The notes under the pieces are model-generated. The model was not told the origin of the DNA. It made no database searches and saw nothing but the letters and a program-made list of their open reading frames with translations. From Gigaspora rosea (lineage: Eukaryota; Glomeromycota; Glomeromycetes; Diversisporales; Gigasporaceae): DNA of 64,000 nt. The stretch spans positions 129,009-193,008 of the forward strand of contig QKWP01000687.1 of NCBI GenBank assembly GCA_003550325.1, read 5' to 3'. Of this stretch, positions 36,420-49,395 are shown piece after piece. The translations under genes and the position numbers were made by a program. Every line of letters begins with the position of its first letter. Position 1 is the first letter of the stretch.

Positions 36420-38025
36420 TATGTAAAGATTAAAGTGTAAAAAGAATTTACAATAAAGTGTAGCATATGCGTAGTTACGGTATATAAAGTTACTAGTTAC
36501 GGCATATTAGAACTGCATTTATATAATGCAACAATACGTCATATACGAATGTTATAAAGTAATTTCTTTTGATAGCTAAATGTGTTATTTTTTTAATTAA
36601 CATAACATTTATTCTCTTAACGTCTTATAATTTAACTCTACGAGCACAAATAAGTTTATGCATTTTAAATATCTTTGATTAACGTATAGTAACATTCACT
36701 AACTTTGGTGCAGGGTAAACTTATTAGTTTAGAACCAAATAAACATTACAATATTGATCATGCTTAACCCAGTTGAGTTGAATCTTGGTTAAAAGCAAGT
36801 TTCATTAAAGCGAAAGGAAGGCATCTATTTGCGCTCATTGTAATCGATTTAAGAATAAAAACTATTTCAGTATACGTGTTTTTAAAAAGAAAAAAAAAAA
36901 ACACTATCCATTCATATAGGCTTTTTTTTTAATCTTTTTTTTTTAATTGTATAAGCCTTTTTTTTAGTTATTTAATCATATGATTTTTTTTATTTATCTA
37001 ATCTAGCAAAAATTGCAATTAATTGTTTAATTGTGGCTGCATCACCAATCAATTAATTGGAATCAAATAATTGCAATTAATTGTCTTCACAATCAATTAT
37101 TCAGTACCCCTGCCTTGAGTTGCTACTGCATCACTAATCTCGCATTGACAAGATTTACAAATTACTATGGCTCCCAAAAATTGTTTATATTTTTTTAACA
37201 GGTCTGTATTAGATAATTTTAAACATTTGACATAATCATTATTATTGTAAAATTATGACACCATTCAATATGATTATAACAATTTATTTAGTAAAAATGA
37301 TTAAATTGAAATTATATTCAAAAACAAAAAATACCGAAAATATGATGAAACAATAAAACCTCAACAAAAGTGCAAAATTCACCAAAACGAATTTTAAAAA
37401 CTTGACCAGTAGTGTTAAATTAATAATTATTACCAATTGATTTTCTATACAATTATTAAATGAATTGTACTTAGAAATTAATAACGCGTAAAAAAATTTT
37501 TATCATTCAAAAGAAAGTATATGAATATTTAATAATTACAAAATTATCTTCATATATTTAATTTAAATAATTATTATAAAAATTGGTGGTCACAGCTCCA
37601 GGTTTCTTTGACATAAGTGAAATTTTTATTCAATTTTTGACTTACTTGATCCATTGAGAGAGGTGCTTGAGATCAACTTGAAATTAATTAAGTACAAATT
37701 TGGTTTTCACAACTGGATTGAAAAAATTCCTCTTGTACAAGTAGTCCAATTCTTTAACGAATGATTATAAAATATAACCGTATAGTACTTTTCACAGAAA
37801 TCTGAAATAACTTAAAAAATGTATATTTGGTTAAAATAAAGGTTTTACAACATCAACTAAAAGATTTGCTATCGAGAAATTTAGTAAGCTTTCAAATGCA
37901 TTACGAAATAAAAATAAATATTCTTGTACTCTGCCTTTTTAAAAATTTACGGTATGGACGTAGAATTCAATTTCATTATCTAATAATATTAATAGCATAC
38001 CTGCAGACTTGATAATGATGAAACC
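36420..38025. other. no gene recognised
   Basis: AT-rich with T-runs and AATTGCAATTAATTG-like repeats near 37010-37105. The frame at 37827-38012 has no recognisable content. Confidence 0.4.
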
Positions 38026-38032
38026 ATCTTCA

Positions 38033-38530
38033 GGTCTTGCAAAGTGCGTCTGTTAAAAATTTTCTTCCGAGTTGATTCCATTCAAGATTCAGAGAAGTCA
38101 GCATAGTAATTCCTTCTCCTGATTCAAGTTTACTACATTCAAGATTCAAAGTTAGTATGGTGTTTTTTCAAAGCGCACCCACGAATAATAATTTTTCTCT
38201 TTATTAGCATTACTTTAGTTTGTGTCTCTCCATCAATCCGTCAAGGTTTTCGCTTCTCTTTCATCAAAATCTAACGTATTCATTTCTTTTTATATTCACA
38301 GTTTTTTTGGGTCTAATTTTAATATTGTGTAGTAAAACATACCAAAACCAGATTTTTGGTTCAATTTTATTTGTTCAAAATTTGGAGAAATCAGGTGATG
38401 TTCTTTCAACTCGCAACTGCTAATCACTTTTCTCTTCTAATCCAAGATTATTATGTTCAAGATCAGAGAAGTCTACGCGGTGTACTTTTTATGCCCTAAG
38501 ATCGATTTCAAAAGCCATTATTGTTAAAAG
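38033..38530 (-). pseudogene. leucine-rich-repeat protein relic
   Basis: On the minus strand 38158-38033 reads ILTLNLECSKLESGEGITM then LTSLNLEWNQLGRKFLTDA and LCKT. These are two consecutive repeats with the LxxLxLxxNxLG consensus of ribonuclease-inhibitor-type LRRs. Upstream, about 38500-38430, KVHRVDFSDLEHNNLGLEEK may be another repeat, followed by stops. No start, and the frame is broken on both sides. LRR proteins of this type are numerous in AM fungi. Role unknown; surely not functional here. Confidence 0.45.
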
Positions 38531-38586
38531 ATATAAAAGATATTTTGCGTGATGAAAAATAAACAAAATAAAAAAAATAAAATACA

Positions 38587-38726
38587 GTCAGACTCTCTAA
38601 ATGCACATCCCTAGCTGATATTACATTTAAAAATTTTTATCCCCCTAAATGCAATACCTCTCTAAGCGCACGTTTGACCAAATTTTTATATATAGTCCTG
38701 TTGCATTGCTTAGAGAGGTCTGACTG
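38587..38726. mobile_element. Tc1/mariner (pogo-like) MITE, copy 1
   Basis: Inverted ends CAGTCAGACTCTCTAAATGC and GCTTAGAGAGGTCTGACTG, flanked by TA. 140 bp, no coding. Same family as 53276-53440 and 55395-55474. Confidence 0.8.
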
Positions 38727-38729
38727 TAT

Positions 38730-39945
38730 GACGTTTCTATGCGTATTGTACTTAAAGCTGACACCTGCTTGTCAAGCGACTAAAGTTGGACCTTACTGTT
38801 TCCTAATCGTTCCTTATTTTATCCATTCAACCTCCAACTTTCAAACTATATCAGGTACGTTGTTTGGTTGTTGTCATTCGAATTGGCCAAGAATATACCT
38901 TGTGTGAAAATATACTTAAACCAATCCATTCAGCATTGGAGGCCGATATCTGTTTAAAATCTCTAAATATATTAATAGTGACAACCAATTTCATAATTGT
39001 GTCACAACCAAATTAAAATATTTGCTCACAACATTCATACCTTTACAAATTTAATTTCACTTGTTCGTAATAGTATTGCAATCAAACATTTGATTGTTTG
39101 AATTATATTATAATATTCTGTTGAACCACAACCTTCTTTTTCAATTCAATATTCTACTGAGTCATTGAGTTTTCATAAGAGAGGCGTAATAATCAATGGT
39201 TTTGGTCCAATAGAAAGGAGCAGATTTACTCACAAAATGGTAAAAACATTTAGTGTTTCTATTTACTTTTAAAAGATCTCGTGTAGTTTAGGTTCTACGA
39301 TAGTTTTTTAAAAAAAAGAAGCCAAATGGTATAATAGATTTGTTATGTAAATTGAAATGAAAGGTCAACTTTACAGCTATAATGTTTTTCGGCCTTAGGT
39401 TTTATCTCAATTTAAACAAGTTTACAAAGAAAATACTTATTTTTGTATATCGCTAAATCTTAACTTGTAAATGCAGGTTCCTTTTAATGAATCTTAAAAA
39501 ATTGCGATCAAAAAAAGCAAATTGTTACACTTTACTATCAAAAAGCGATAATCATATAGATGTCGATCACTAAATTTTTATAATAAAAAATTTACCCCAT
39601 GATCTGCATGACAAATCGGATGACTGATATAAAATTGTGCAGATTTACGTAATCATTTTTAACATTTACGATTGTTGCTTATTCGATTATTATTTTTTGC
39701 AAATATCAGATATATACATTGTCATTGCCCCTTAAATATATTATTATTGTTCACGCATTATATAATCTTAAAATTAATACCTTATTAATGCTCTCCTTAT
39801 ATTGTTTTTCGTAAACTGACTCTTAAATTGATCGTGTAATTAATCGGATCTCAGATTTTTAATATGAAAGAACAATTGCTTTACTAATTATAAAATTGCA
39901 TATATTAAATTTTATGAAATTAATAATGTGAATTTGACACTGAAC
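38730..39945. other. no gene recognised
   Basis: AT-rich intergenic DNA without conserved frames. Confidence 0.4.
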
Positions 39946-39948
39946 ATA

Positions 39949-40198
39949 TGGGAGGTCAAAAGTAGAAACCACCAAATTTTTTTCTAAGTAAATTTTTTCA
40001 GACTTTAAATTAAAATATCTCAACAACCATTAAACCAAACTTGATAAATTTTTTTTTATTTTAATTCTATATAGTTATAGAATTAAAATAAAAAAAATTC
40101 ATTAGGTTTGGTTTAATAGTTGTTAAGATATTTTAATTAAAATTTTTTAAAAAAACTTACTAAAAACAAATTTGGTGGTTTCTACTTTTGACCTCCCA
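39949..40198. mobile_element. near-perfect palindromic MITE, 250 bp
   Basis: TGGGAGGTCAAAAGTAGAAA then CCACCAAAT at the left and its inverse at the right; the two halves stay complementary almost to the centre (ATAGTTATAG area). TA lies on both sides. Fits a Tc1/mariner-type fold-back MITE. Confidence 0.85.
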
Positions 40199-40889
40199 TA
40201 TGCACTTTATTTCAATTGCGAATTGAAATTTGACTACTGTAAATGGGCTGTGAACTATGAAAACCCGTCTTTAAAGGGTTTCCATTTTGAGAAAATGGCA
40301 ATTATTTGTTGTGAAACCTAAATTTTACCTCTTGATTTTTTGTTTATTTTTAAATATCGATTACTAAATAAACAAAGTCATGTGATTATGAAACACTGAT
40401 TGACCAATCTAATTTAATTGGGTCATCAATCTTTGGTTGTAAATCTATTTTTAGAACACAATCATTAAAAAATTGATTTAACATTCAAGTTAAAAATCAC
40501 GATAATTTATTATATCAACATAGGGTAAAAAGTAAAATACATGCGGATATAAACTAGCGCTTTAATTTGAATCAAAGTCTCAAAATAGTTGAAAAAGTGT
40601 CAAAGGCAGGTTTTCCTAGTCCACAACCCAAATAGCCAACTAGAATATCCGGATGGTTGCAATAATTAGATCATACATATATTATCAGAATCTAATAGGC
40701 GTTTAAGAAAAATTATGTTAGATAATTCTAACTATACATAATATCTAGCATCATAGTGTACTAATTTTTCCGCTCCTGGTTTTGCGCAACTACATTGTGC
40801 AGCTACTTATTATTTAATAAATCATATAAATAATAAAATTTTAATATATAAATATATAATAAGAAATATATTAATAATAAATAAAGGAA

Positions 40890-41660
40890 CATTTATTTAT
40901 ACCATGGTTTTTGCTATTTGCACCATGGATTTCATGTAACATTAGATCATCAATCAACCTTTTCTATTTGTACCATGATATAGTTATACAAACGTTTGAA
41001 AAATTTTATTTTGTACTCCTATATATTGTTAATCTACAAAAAAGGTAAGTTTTTATTGGTGCAGCATTAAAATGGTCTGAGTTATACAAAAATTGCGAAA
41101 ATCTAGCCCGCATTATGTTAAGGCCTTAAAAAATTAGGATAAGGGTTGGACCGCATTATAAATTTAGAGTTAGAGTTGGTCCGTATTATAAAATTAGGTT
41201 AGTAGGCCTACTAGATTAGTTATCAAAATAAGACTTGTGTAATATTATATGATATTAATAGTGCGAATAACTGTTAATCTACAAAAAAAGGCGAATTTTT
41301 ATTGGTGCAATATAAAAAAGTCCAAGGTTACACAAATTTGCAAAAATCTGGCCCACATTATGTTAAGACCTTAAAAAATTAGGGTAAGGGTTGGCCCGAA
41401 TTATGCAATTAGGGTTAGAGTTGGCCCGCATTATAAAATTTGGTTAGCAGGCCTACTAGATTACCAAAACAAGATTTGTATAAGGTTACACAATATTAAC
41501 AGCGCAAATTAACTGTTAATCTACAAAAAAAAGCGAGTTCTTATTGGTGCAATATATATTACCATGGTGTAAATAGAAAAGGTTGATTGATGATCTAATG
41601 TTACACAAAATCCATGGTAAAAATAGCAAAAACCATGGTATAAATAGCGGAAATAAATGA
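40890..41660. mobile_element. inverted-repeat element with three tandem core units
   Basis: Left end (40900-40975) TTATACCATGGTTTTTGCTA.. and right end (41565-41650) are inverted repeats of about 90 bp. The core has a unit of about 243 bp beginning TGTTAATCTACAAAAAA at 41027, 41272 and (partial) 41514, each with telomere-like GGGTTGG/GGTTAGAGTTGG stretches. No coding. Target duplication not identified. Confidence 0.75.
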
Positions 41661-42029
41661 TAAAATACATAATATGAATAAATATTGTATATGAATAAAT
41701 ATATGCAACGCATCCTGCAATATCACATATATGTAAATATAGTTTGTAGATCTGTGTAACAAATAACAAACCAATTTTTATTAAATAACAATAACGAAAT
41801 CCAGATTAAAATAAAAGATAGTATAAAATCTCGAAAACTAAATTTTTTTGGGGTGTATTTTTTAGGGTTAGAATTTAGGGTTAGGGTTAGTTTTAAAAAA
41901 ATTATAATAAACAAGTATTAATGGGTTTTAGAAGGCTAGCAGGTAAAGTATAGAATGTTGATTTTATTTTAAATTATGTTCTGCGACAATAATTAAATTA
42001 ATATAAGGTTAGAGTAAAGTAAGGTTTGT

Positions 42030-42235
42030 GTCAAAAGTTAGAGTAGATTATAGTATCATATACCAAATTTTGCAAGAAATTTTTTTTGTTAGAGCTTGAA
42101 AGGTGGTTATGTAGAAGAAATTTTTTGATATTACAAATTTTAGAAAAATTTCTTTATTTTGTTATACAAAGAAAATTTGCACATCACACCTAATCTTCAA
42201 ATTTAATTGGTAGATTGTTTAGGTGCAATATACAA
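42030..42235. repeat. dispersed repeat family A, copy 3 (partial)
   Basis: TTAGAGCTTGAAAGGTGGTT and CACACCTAATCTTCAAATTT parallel the blocks in 7190-7500. Diverged. Confidence 0.45.
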
Positions 42236-42239
42236 ACAC

Positions 42240-43720
42240 ATCACAGGATACAATGCCTATCTTATATTATATATATTTGAGATAAAAACTTTAATTAAGG
42301 AAAAAATATCAATATATATCTGATAGTGTCTTTTCAAATTTTTTTAAAAATTTATTAATAAAAATTACACAATATCATTACTGGGCATTTGAAGATAATA
42401 AATATGAGGTAAATTAAAAGCTATAAAATTTTTATAGCCTAGTTTCAAGATCAAATGTAGACTGGAATATAAATAAGCCTATTCAATTAAGTAAATTTAA
42501 AAATTTTAGACCAATTCATCAAATAAGTTTATAAGCAATAGGCTAATATAAAAAAAAATTTATTTTATTTGTAATTATCTCCAATTAATAGTAAAAAAAG
42601 TAAATAAATTTGAATATATTATAAAGAAATTATCTCTATACTTATATGATTGAAGAAAAATTAAATCTAATTTGACAGATATTAAGTATATATACCTTAC
42701 ATTATAAATTTGTTACAATTATATATTAGACTTTATGATAGGCTATACCCAATATATACCAGAGGGTTCAGTTCTTTCAATAACTTATCCATTTAAAGAA
42801 ATACAGAAAATTATGCAATTAGGGTTTACATAGATCATACCCCTTCCCCCTTTAGTGATAGAATTATTGACCAATCAAATTTAACCTTTTAAATATATAA
42901 AAATTCCATTTTTGACCCTATAATCGATAAATGTTGCTATATAATAAAGTCCAAATGTTACTAATATAAATCAATTAAAGTTGCTTAAGTAAACTAGCTT
43001 AAAAGATCAAGATATACTTATTCTAAAATTTTATTAGTATTGGAAAACATTTATTATTTGACTTTTTGATTTTTACATTTGACAAAAAAATTAAATTTTT
43101 TAAAAAAATATATTTGACAAACATAAAAATTAAAAGTTAAATAATAAAAACTTCTTCAATTTTAATAAAATTTTAGAATATATGTATTTTGATATTCCAA
43201 ACAAGTTTACTTAATTGCTAATTATTTGATTGACATAGAAAAATTTAGGCTTTCTATGTAGCAAAATAACCAAAAATTAATTATACCTAAAAATAATCTA
43301 TTTTACAAGAACTACTAATCTGATTGGACTAAAATTTTAATATGATATAAAACAGTATTATATTTATCTACAGTAAAATTTTAGCTTATTTGAATAAATA
43401 GTTAATAAGTAATTCAAATCCAAAATATTATAATTTTTTATAATAAATACTTTAATATTATTGGCTATTTATACTATATATATATATATACAGAATATAA
43501 TATTTTGGGACCCTCACTTCTTCTAAAAAAATTATATAATTTTCTGCACTTTCTTTACTTTTTCTTTATGCACAAATCACTATAAAGTCCAAAAACCTCA
43601 AAATTGAACAACTTATAAAACTTAATTAGTACAAAAAAATTTAAATGCTAAATAGTTTGACAATTTGAAGAAAATTAGAACAGTGTTAAATACATTAATA
43701 AGTAATTATCTAACAACAAA
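42240..43720. other. AT-rich, no gene
   Basis: No frame or clear repeat. TAAATTTTTGA/TTTAAAAAT runs and a TA microsatellite at about 43475. Confidence 0.4.
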
Positions 43721-43732
43721 TGCTTCTCAAAC

Positions 43733-46209
43733 TAGAGGTTGAAATCAGTCAAATTTTTGTGATCGGTCATTGATCGAACATGTACAGGATAGATCGATCT
43801 ATGATCGATTATATGCTTTGATCGATCAAAATCGTTTGATCGATCAAAATCAGTTGATCGATCATAATCGATCATGTATTTTGATTGGTCAATATGCTTG
43901 ATCAGTCAAATTGTTTAGATCGGTCATAATTTATGACCAATTACCATTTTTTTCATACAGTAGAAAAAGAAATAAATAAACGTTAGAATGGTTAATTTTA
44001 AACAAATTCATGTATCTTGATTGGTCAATATGCTTGATCGGTCAAATTATTTAGATCAATCATAATTTATGACCAATTATATCATACACCATTTTTCATA
44101 GAAAAAAAAAAAATAAATAACAAATCTTTGATATTTTTTTCATTAATTTCTTTATATGGAATTATACAACTTTCTGTCGCGTAAAATCTTTAATAGAATA
44201 TTAAAAATGTTTATTCGTCAATGAAAAATAATAGATCGAAATAAGTGCAAAATAAATAGAATTAATGTTTAACTGCACTTAAAAATCTATGCGAATCACA
44301 GCCAAATCTTAATTCATAATTTTAAAATTTTTATGTTGGCATAATTAAAAAACTTCAACAATTAAGAGGTATCAGAATTAAAATTCGTAAATCTTATTTT
44401 GATAAAATAAGACGTATCTACAAATTTTATTTATTTTTTAATTAAAATTCGATGATATTATTTTATTGATAATTGATATTATAATTGCTCGGACAGATGA
44501 CTTTTTAACCAAACCGAAAAACATATGGTAATTCCGTTCGCTATCTCTAAGGCTCTACCTATCAACAGAAAATCTAAGCTTAGAACTAGATTATCGCTAA
44601 TCGGTCTTATCTCATTCCTTCCTACCAACTAAGTTCCCTAAATCCTATTCTGCCATTTCGAACTGGTCCAGAATATTTGCACAAAGAAACAGCCCGCAAG
44701 GAGGAAAACCATAGCTATATAAAGAGAATCAGTCTGTAACGAACATATTAATCGAATAAGAGTGAAGGGATCCATGCATGCATTGCTATTACAACCGTGA
44801 AGCCCAATTATACAAATAAGGTCCTTGCTTATCAGTATCGCTCTAGTTTTCAATAGTGTCATTCAATAGTGTCATTGCACCGCTCCAGGTTGTGACATTA
44901 TTGCGAAATGGGTGGGGAGGCGAGTGATAGCGAAAAGAAAGATACAATTCTTGTACAGCTAAGCAATACTTTAAATACACCATAACCCTACTCTTTAAAC
45001 TTAAAAAAATGTTGCAAATAAGCAGTAAATTGCTTGTACGTTTTTCCAATGATTTTGCACAACTGCTTGAAAGTGAATATCTCAGCGCCATATGGCTACT
45101 TAATTTCTCTACCCATTTATTAATACTCTAACACGGCAATAACCAGAAAAAACCTGCAAATAACCATAAAAGGCTAAAGCACTAATGCACTAAAGTCATC
45201 TGATCTCGCAATAATGATTGCCGTGTCACTTCATTGGCATCACTGCTTCCAATATCATTTCATGCTTAACATGCCTAAAATTTCAAATCGACAACGTCAA
45301 ATTAAACAAATAAATACCGTAATCTTTCAAAGACACTTATGAATGAATGCTCAACTAGTATGAAGAAGGCTATTACTAAAGTTTTGAATAAATAAATTAA
45401 CGAACTACTTGAATTAATACAAGCCATAAAACTGGATCTATACCTTACTATACGTGAAAGAACAATTAAATCTAACAATTTTTTTTAAGTTCTTTCGCTT
45501 AATTATAATAATTTTCTTGAAGTTCTTGTTGGAGACATATTTATATATAAGCAATATTTGTCAAGCTATATAAAAAATTATTTAAGCAAAAGTTTATTAC
45601 GTTATATAAAAAATAATTTAAGGCAAAAGGTTTGGTAAGTAATATAAAGAAAAAATTTAAGCGAAGGTTTAGTAAGTTATACAAAAGTTTGATAAGTAAT
45701 TTGAGCGAAGATTCACTAAGTGATATAAAAAAATAATTTAGCAAAAGTTTAATAAGTAATTTGAGCAAAGGTTCAGTAAGTAATTTTTGAGCGACGGCTC
45801 AGTAAATAATTTGAGCGAAGGTTCAGTAAGTAATTAGAATGAAAGTTTAGTTATTAGATAGTTTGTTAATATGCATAATATGAGTAAAAGTTCAGTTATT
45901 ATTTACTCTGTAATACTGTACATACGTATGTACGTAATACTGTACATATTAACATAAATGTATACGTATAATAGTTATCATAGTACAGAAACAAAAATTC
46001 TGTCAAACTCTATAGCCTTATATTCGATCAAAAGGCTATGATCGATCAAACTTTATAATCGATCATAGCATTTTGATCGATTATAATTGATCAAAAGACT
46101 ATGATCGATCAAACTCAATGATCGATCATGATCGAACTAAAGATTTCGTGATCAATCATGATCATTTTGACTGAGCAATCGATCATATTAGGTTCAATTC
46201 CAATCTCTA
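43733..46209. mobile_element. hAT-like element with subterminal TGATCGATCA repeats
   Basis: 8-bp target duplication TCTCAAAC at 43725-43732 and 46210-46217. Termini are inverted: TAGAGGTTGAAATC on the left, TAGAGATTGGAATT (reverse complement) on the right. Subterminal regions (43757-43930 and 46020-46190) are packed with GATCGATC palindromes, the sort of motif hAT transposases bind. The 2.5-kb interior has minus frames at 44638-45091 without a hAT signature and a degenerate minisatellite at 45590-45860 (GAGCGAAGGTTCAGTAAGTA). Probably non-autonomous. Confidence 0.85.
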
Positions 46210-46219
46210 TCTCAAACAA

Positions 46220-47615
46220 TTGTAAATATTAATAGTTTAAATAAAATTTAGTTATACTGCTGATTAATAAATAAATATAAGCTACACATTTAAAAAATTT
46301 AGATGTTCTGTAATTATCTAGCAATCAAATAATCTCATGATGTACCTGGCTTTAGCTATCCCACTTTGGGAATGCATTACCAAATCAGAATCAAGTCACA
46401 AGTAAAATTAGGTATATTGAGATAAACAATAAAAAAAATGTGAGTGTTTTGGAGAAAGCTCAAATTCTAGAATTTTCTTTTAGATATAGCTTTTTTTTCT
46501 TTTTTTTTATTCTTTGATATATATATACATATAATACTATAGTGAGACATTTTTATGAACAGTATTATATAATTTTTAAATATAGTATTTGTCAGTATCA
46601 TTTTTTTGTTTTTTGTTTTTCTTTTTCTGTATCATAATATTCTTCTTTTTTTTGTTTTTCTTTTTTGTATTGGCTTTTCTCTTTTTGTATATTTCATTTT
46701 CTTGGTAGTTTTTTTTACTTTTTTCTTTTTCATTTTGCCCTTTATGAAGAAAAAAAATTTTTATTAAAAGAAGTACGATTCTGATATGGCATTAACAAAC
46801 TAGTTAGTAATATTTGAAATACAAGTTTCAAGCAAGTTTGGGATTTAACAGATATAAATTTGTTATATAGTAGGTTGCACTTGGATACTTTTAGTGTTGA
46901 GTAAGTCTTTATTTGATTTAATTTGTTATATACTAGTAGTATAAATAGCAGTTACTATATACTTACTAAAAAATAAAGAAAAATCATCAAAACAAAAAAT
47001 TTTTAGAAATAGGTCTATTACCTTATATATTAACAGAATTATTAATAAACCCTAAAATATCCTTATAGCTAGTATTATTAAGATTTACTATATTACCAAA
47101 ACTAGGGATGCTTAAAACCAGATACATTATAAGATTACTAATTTTTCTGATTTTTAATCAAAATCAATCAATATTAGGGTTAGAGTTAGATTATAAATAA
47201 AGAAATTAGTTTATATATAGCAAAATTGCATTTCTGATATTCTACTTAGTAAACAAGACTAGTTTAGATAAATTTTTTTAATATTTTTCATGCTTTTGTC
47301 TTAGTTGCTTCACTTTGTTTTGTTCAGACGGATCCAGGTTATATATTAGTAATCATAAGTATAAATTCATCTAATTGGGTAATTTTTGTAGATCTATTCA
47401 TAATTATTAGCTTATCAAATTTATAACTTTATTACAATATTGTCATTAACTATTAAAAAAAACTGCAAAAAAACATAAGTTTTATATATAAGAAGAAAAT
47501 GCATAAATTAAAAAAAATATATTCGAAAAATACAGTATGCTATAAATATATAAAGAAAAATATAACAAAGCATAGTACTATATTCATTATATATTAACCA
47601 AGACCTTTAAACAAA
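46220..47615. other. no gene recognised
   Basis: AT-rich with a pyrimidine-rich stretch at 46490-46740 (TTTTTC runs). No coding signal. Confidence 0.4.
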
Positions 47616-47634
47616 CTTAATACACTTCAAAAAC

Positions 47635-48787
47635 GTAACCTTGGTACCACTATCTTGAATGGGAGCTTTGGCATAGTTGTGTAAGTTACACAAACAAATC
47701 CAAGGGACCAGAACAATTGAAACCCGTTTGGCAAGTCCCGAGTGGAGAGGTAGCTAGACTTATGATGGTACCAGGGAAAAGAATCTTGGCGGAGACTGAC
47801 CGGAAAATCTGAACAGGCAAGAGCCCCTATGGCAAAGGGGGCCCACCAACCTGGCCGCTGGAGTCGCACCAGAGAAAAAGGTCATGTGTTATAGAAGCAT
47901 GAACCAAGAAAAGGGAAACCTTAGGCACCTAAGGCCTGGCAGACTGATCCTTCTGGGCCAACTGGATTGGTAGTCTGGAATGACTAGGAAAAAGAATCCA
48001 AAGAGTGACTAACCGGGTACTGGGGTTTAGTGAATTTCGCAAGAGCAGACGGAACTGACCGACCAACAAGAAGTGGAAGCATGGAGGTGTGTATGTGTTA
48101 AAGCCCAACGGAGCTCTAGATGCACCCATATGGGAGTCTTTGGACGTTAAGAGGATCTGGGACCACTAGTAACAGGTATAGCTGGTATAAGTGCATGTAG
48201 TGGTAGAGTCAGGTTGGCCGAGCCTCATGATGCCATCCAACTATATCAGGGACTGGAAGCCTCTAGCGAAACATGCCTGGGTACTCGTCACCATAGCGGG
48301 AAGTACAGTTGTTCGCACATTTCTGAATTCAGAACATTAAATTCTGGGTCCCCAAGTTGCAGAAAAATTGGCTAGTTGCGGCAGCATGCAGGCTTGAGAT
48401 ACTTACCCAATGTGGTAGAGGCAGCTGCATGGCTTGAGATACGAACTCCTGAGAAGTACGCTAGTAAGAAAACAGGTATACCAATTTGGAAGCAGCAAGC
48501 ACCTACCTGGAATTACATACACCAAATTGGGAGTAATGATAGTAGGAAATATGGATAAAGTAGTGGACATGTGAATACTAACTGTTGGCTAGGGAAAAGG
48601 GACGTCCAAAACCAGGCTAGCTGTATAAATAGGAATATAGTAGGCTCTGGTAGGTTTAGGTTATGGATAAAATAGTCCAAGTCTCGACACTTAGTAGATA
48701 GTATAATAATTGTAAGCAATATATTGTAACGATTAATATACACTCAATAAAGTTAGAGGCATGACCTCACCTTAATAACAAAAAAAA
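47635..48787 (+). mobile_element. GC-richer poly-A retroposon (SINE-like or truncated LINE)
   Basis: Flanked by ATACACTTCAAAAAC (47620-47634) and ATATACTTCAAAAAC (48788-48802), a 15-bp duplication with one mismatch. An A-run sits directly before the right copy. This arrangement is typical of target-primed reverse transcription. The element is clearly richer in G and C than its surroundings. It has AATAAA near its end and a TATAAATAGG block at 48624. Frames on both strands have no recognised domain. No sure pol III promoter was found, so SINE versus truncated LINE is open. Confidence 0.7.
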
Positions 48788-48802
48788 ATATACTTCAAAA
48801 AC

Positions 48803-49395
48803 TAATCTAACTTAAAGTCTATTCTTATTAAAAACCTTGTTTTGTCTAAAAACCCAATTTAAGATCTTTTAATCTTAAAAAATAGGTATTTACGTTAGAA
48901 ACTGTTTCTATTTAGTAGTTAAAATTTAGAAAAAGCTTTTTTTTCTTTATTAGTTCAAAAAATTATTATTAAACTAGCTTCTCTTAAATTAGAAATTATT
49001 AGAAATTATTTTTGAAGTTAGCTTTTTAGCACTTTTTTGAAGCTAGAAACAATATTTGAGGCCTTTTCTAGGAAAATCAGATTTCGGGACCCCTTAACCA
49101 AAATAAGATTTTGATAGTATATTAATCTTTAGTATAATAATTGCACTTTGGTATAATTTTTAGGTTGGATTATCTTAATACGAAAGTGGGTTTTTTTAAC
49201 TTCGGATTTTTTTAATATAAGATCTAAAAATAGAATTCGATGATGTCTTGTCACGTGAAATTGATCGTCATAGTTCTTTTTTTTATTAGTCATATAAATA
49301 TAAATTTTTTTTTATCGTAGTCTGTTTTACTAAAATGTCACAAATACGTACGTACGTACGTACTTTTCTTACCGTTCTTTAATTTCACATTTTAG
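48803..49395. other. no gene recognised
   Basis: AT-rich; tetranucleotide run ACGT at 49346-49363. Confidence 0.4.

Noticed and set aside
44638-45091. hAT transposase remnants in the 43.7-46.2 kb element
   Set aside because: The two minus frames show no hAT signature (no BED finger or C-terminal dimerisation block).
46185-46205. tRNA B-box-like GGTTCAATTCC
   Set aside because: No matching A box or cloverleaf; it is part of the right end of a hAT-like element.
47627-48129. Two minus-strand Pro/Leu-rich frames in the GC-richer block
   Set aside because: No domain; the block is a retroposon by its poly-A tail and target duplication on the plus strand.
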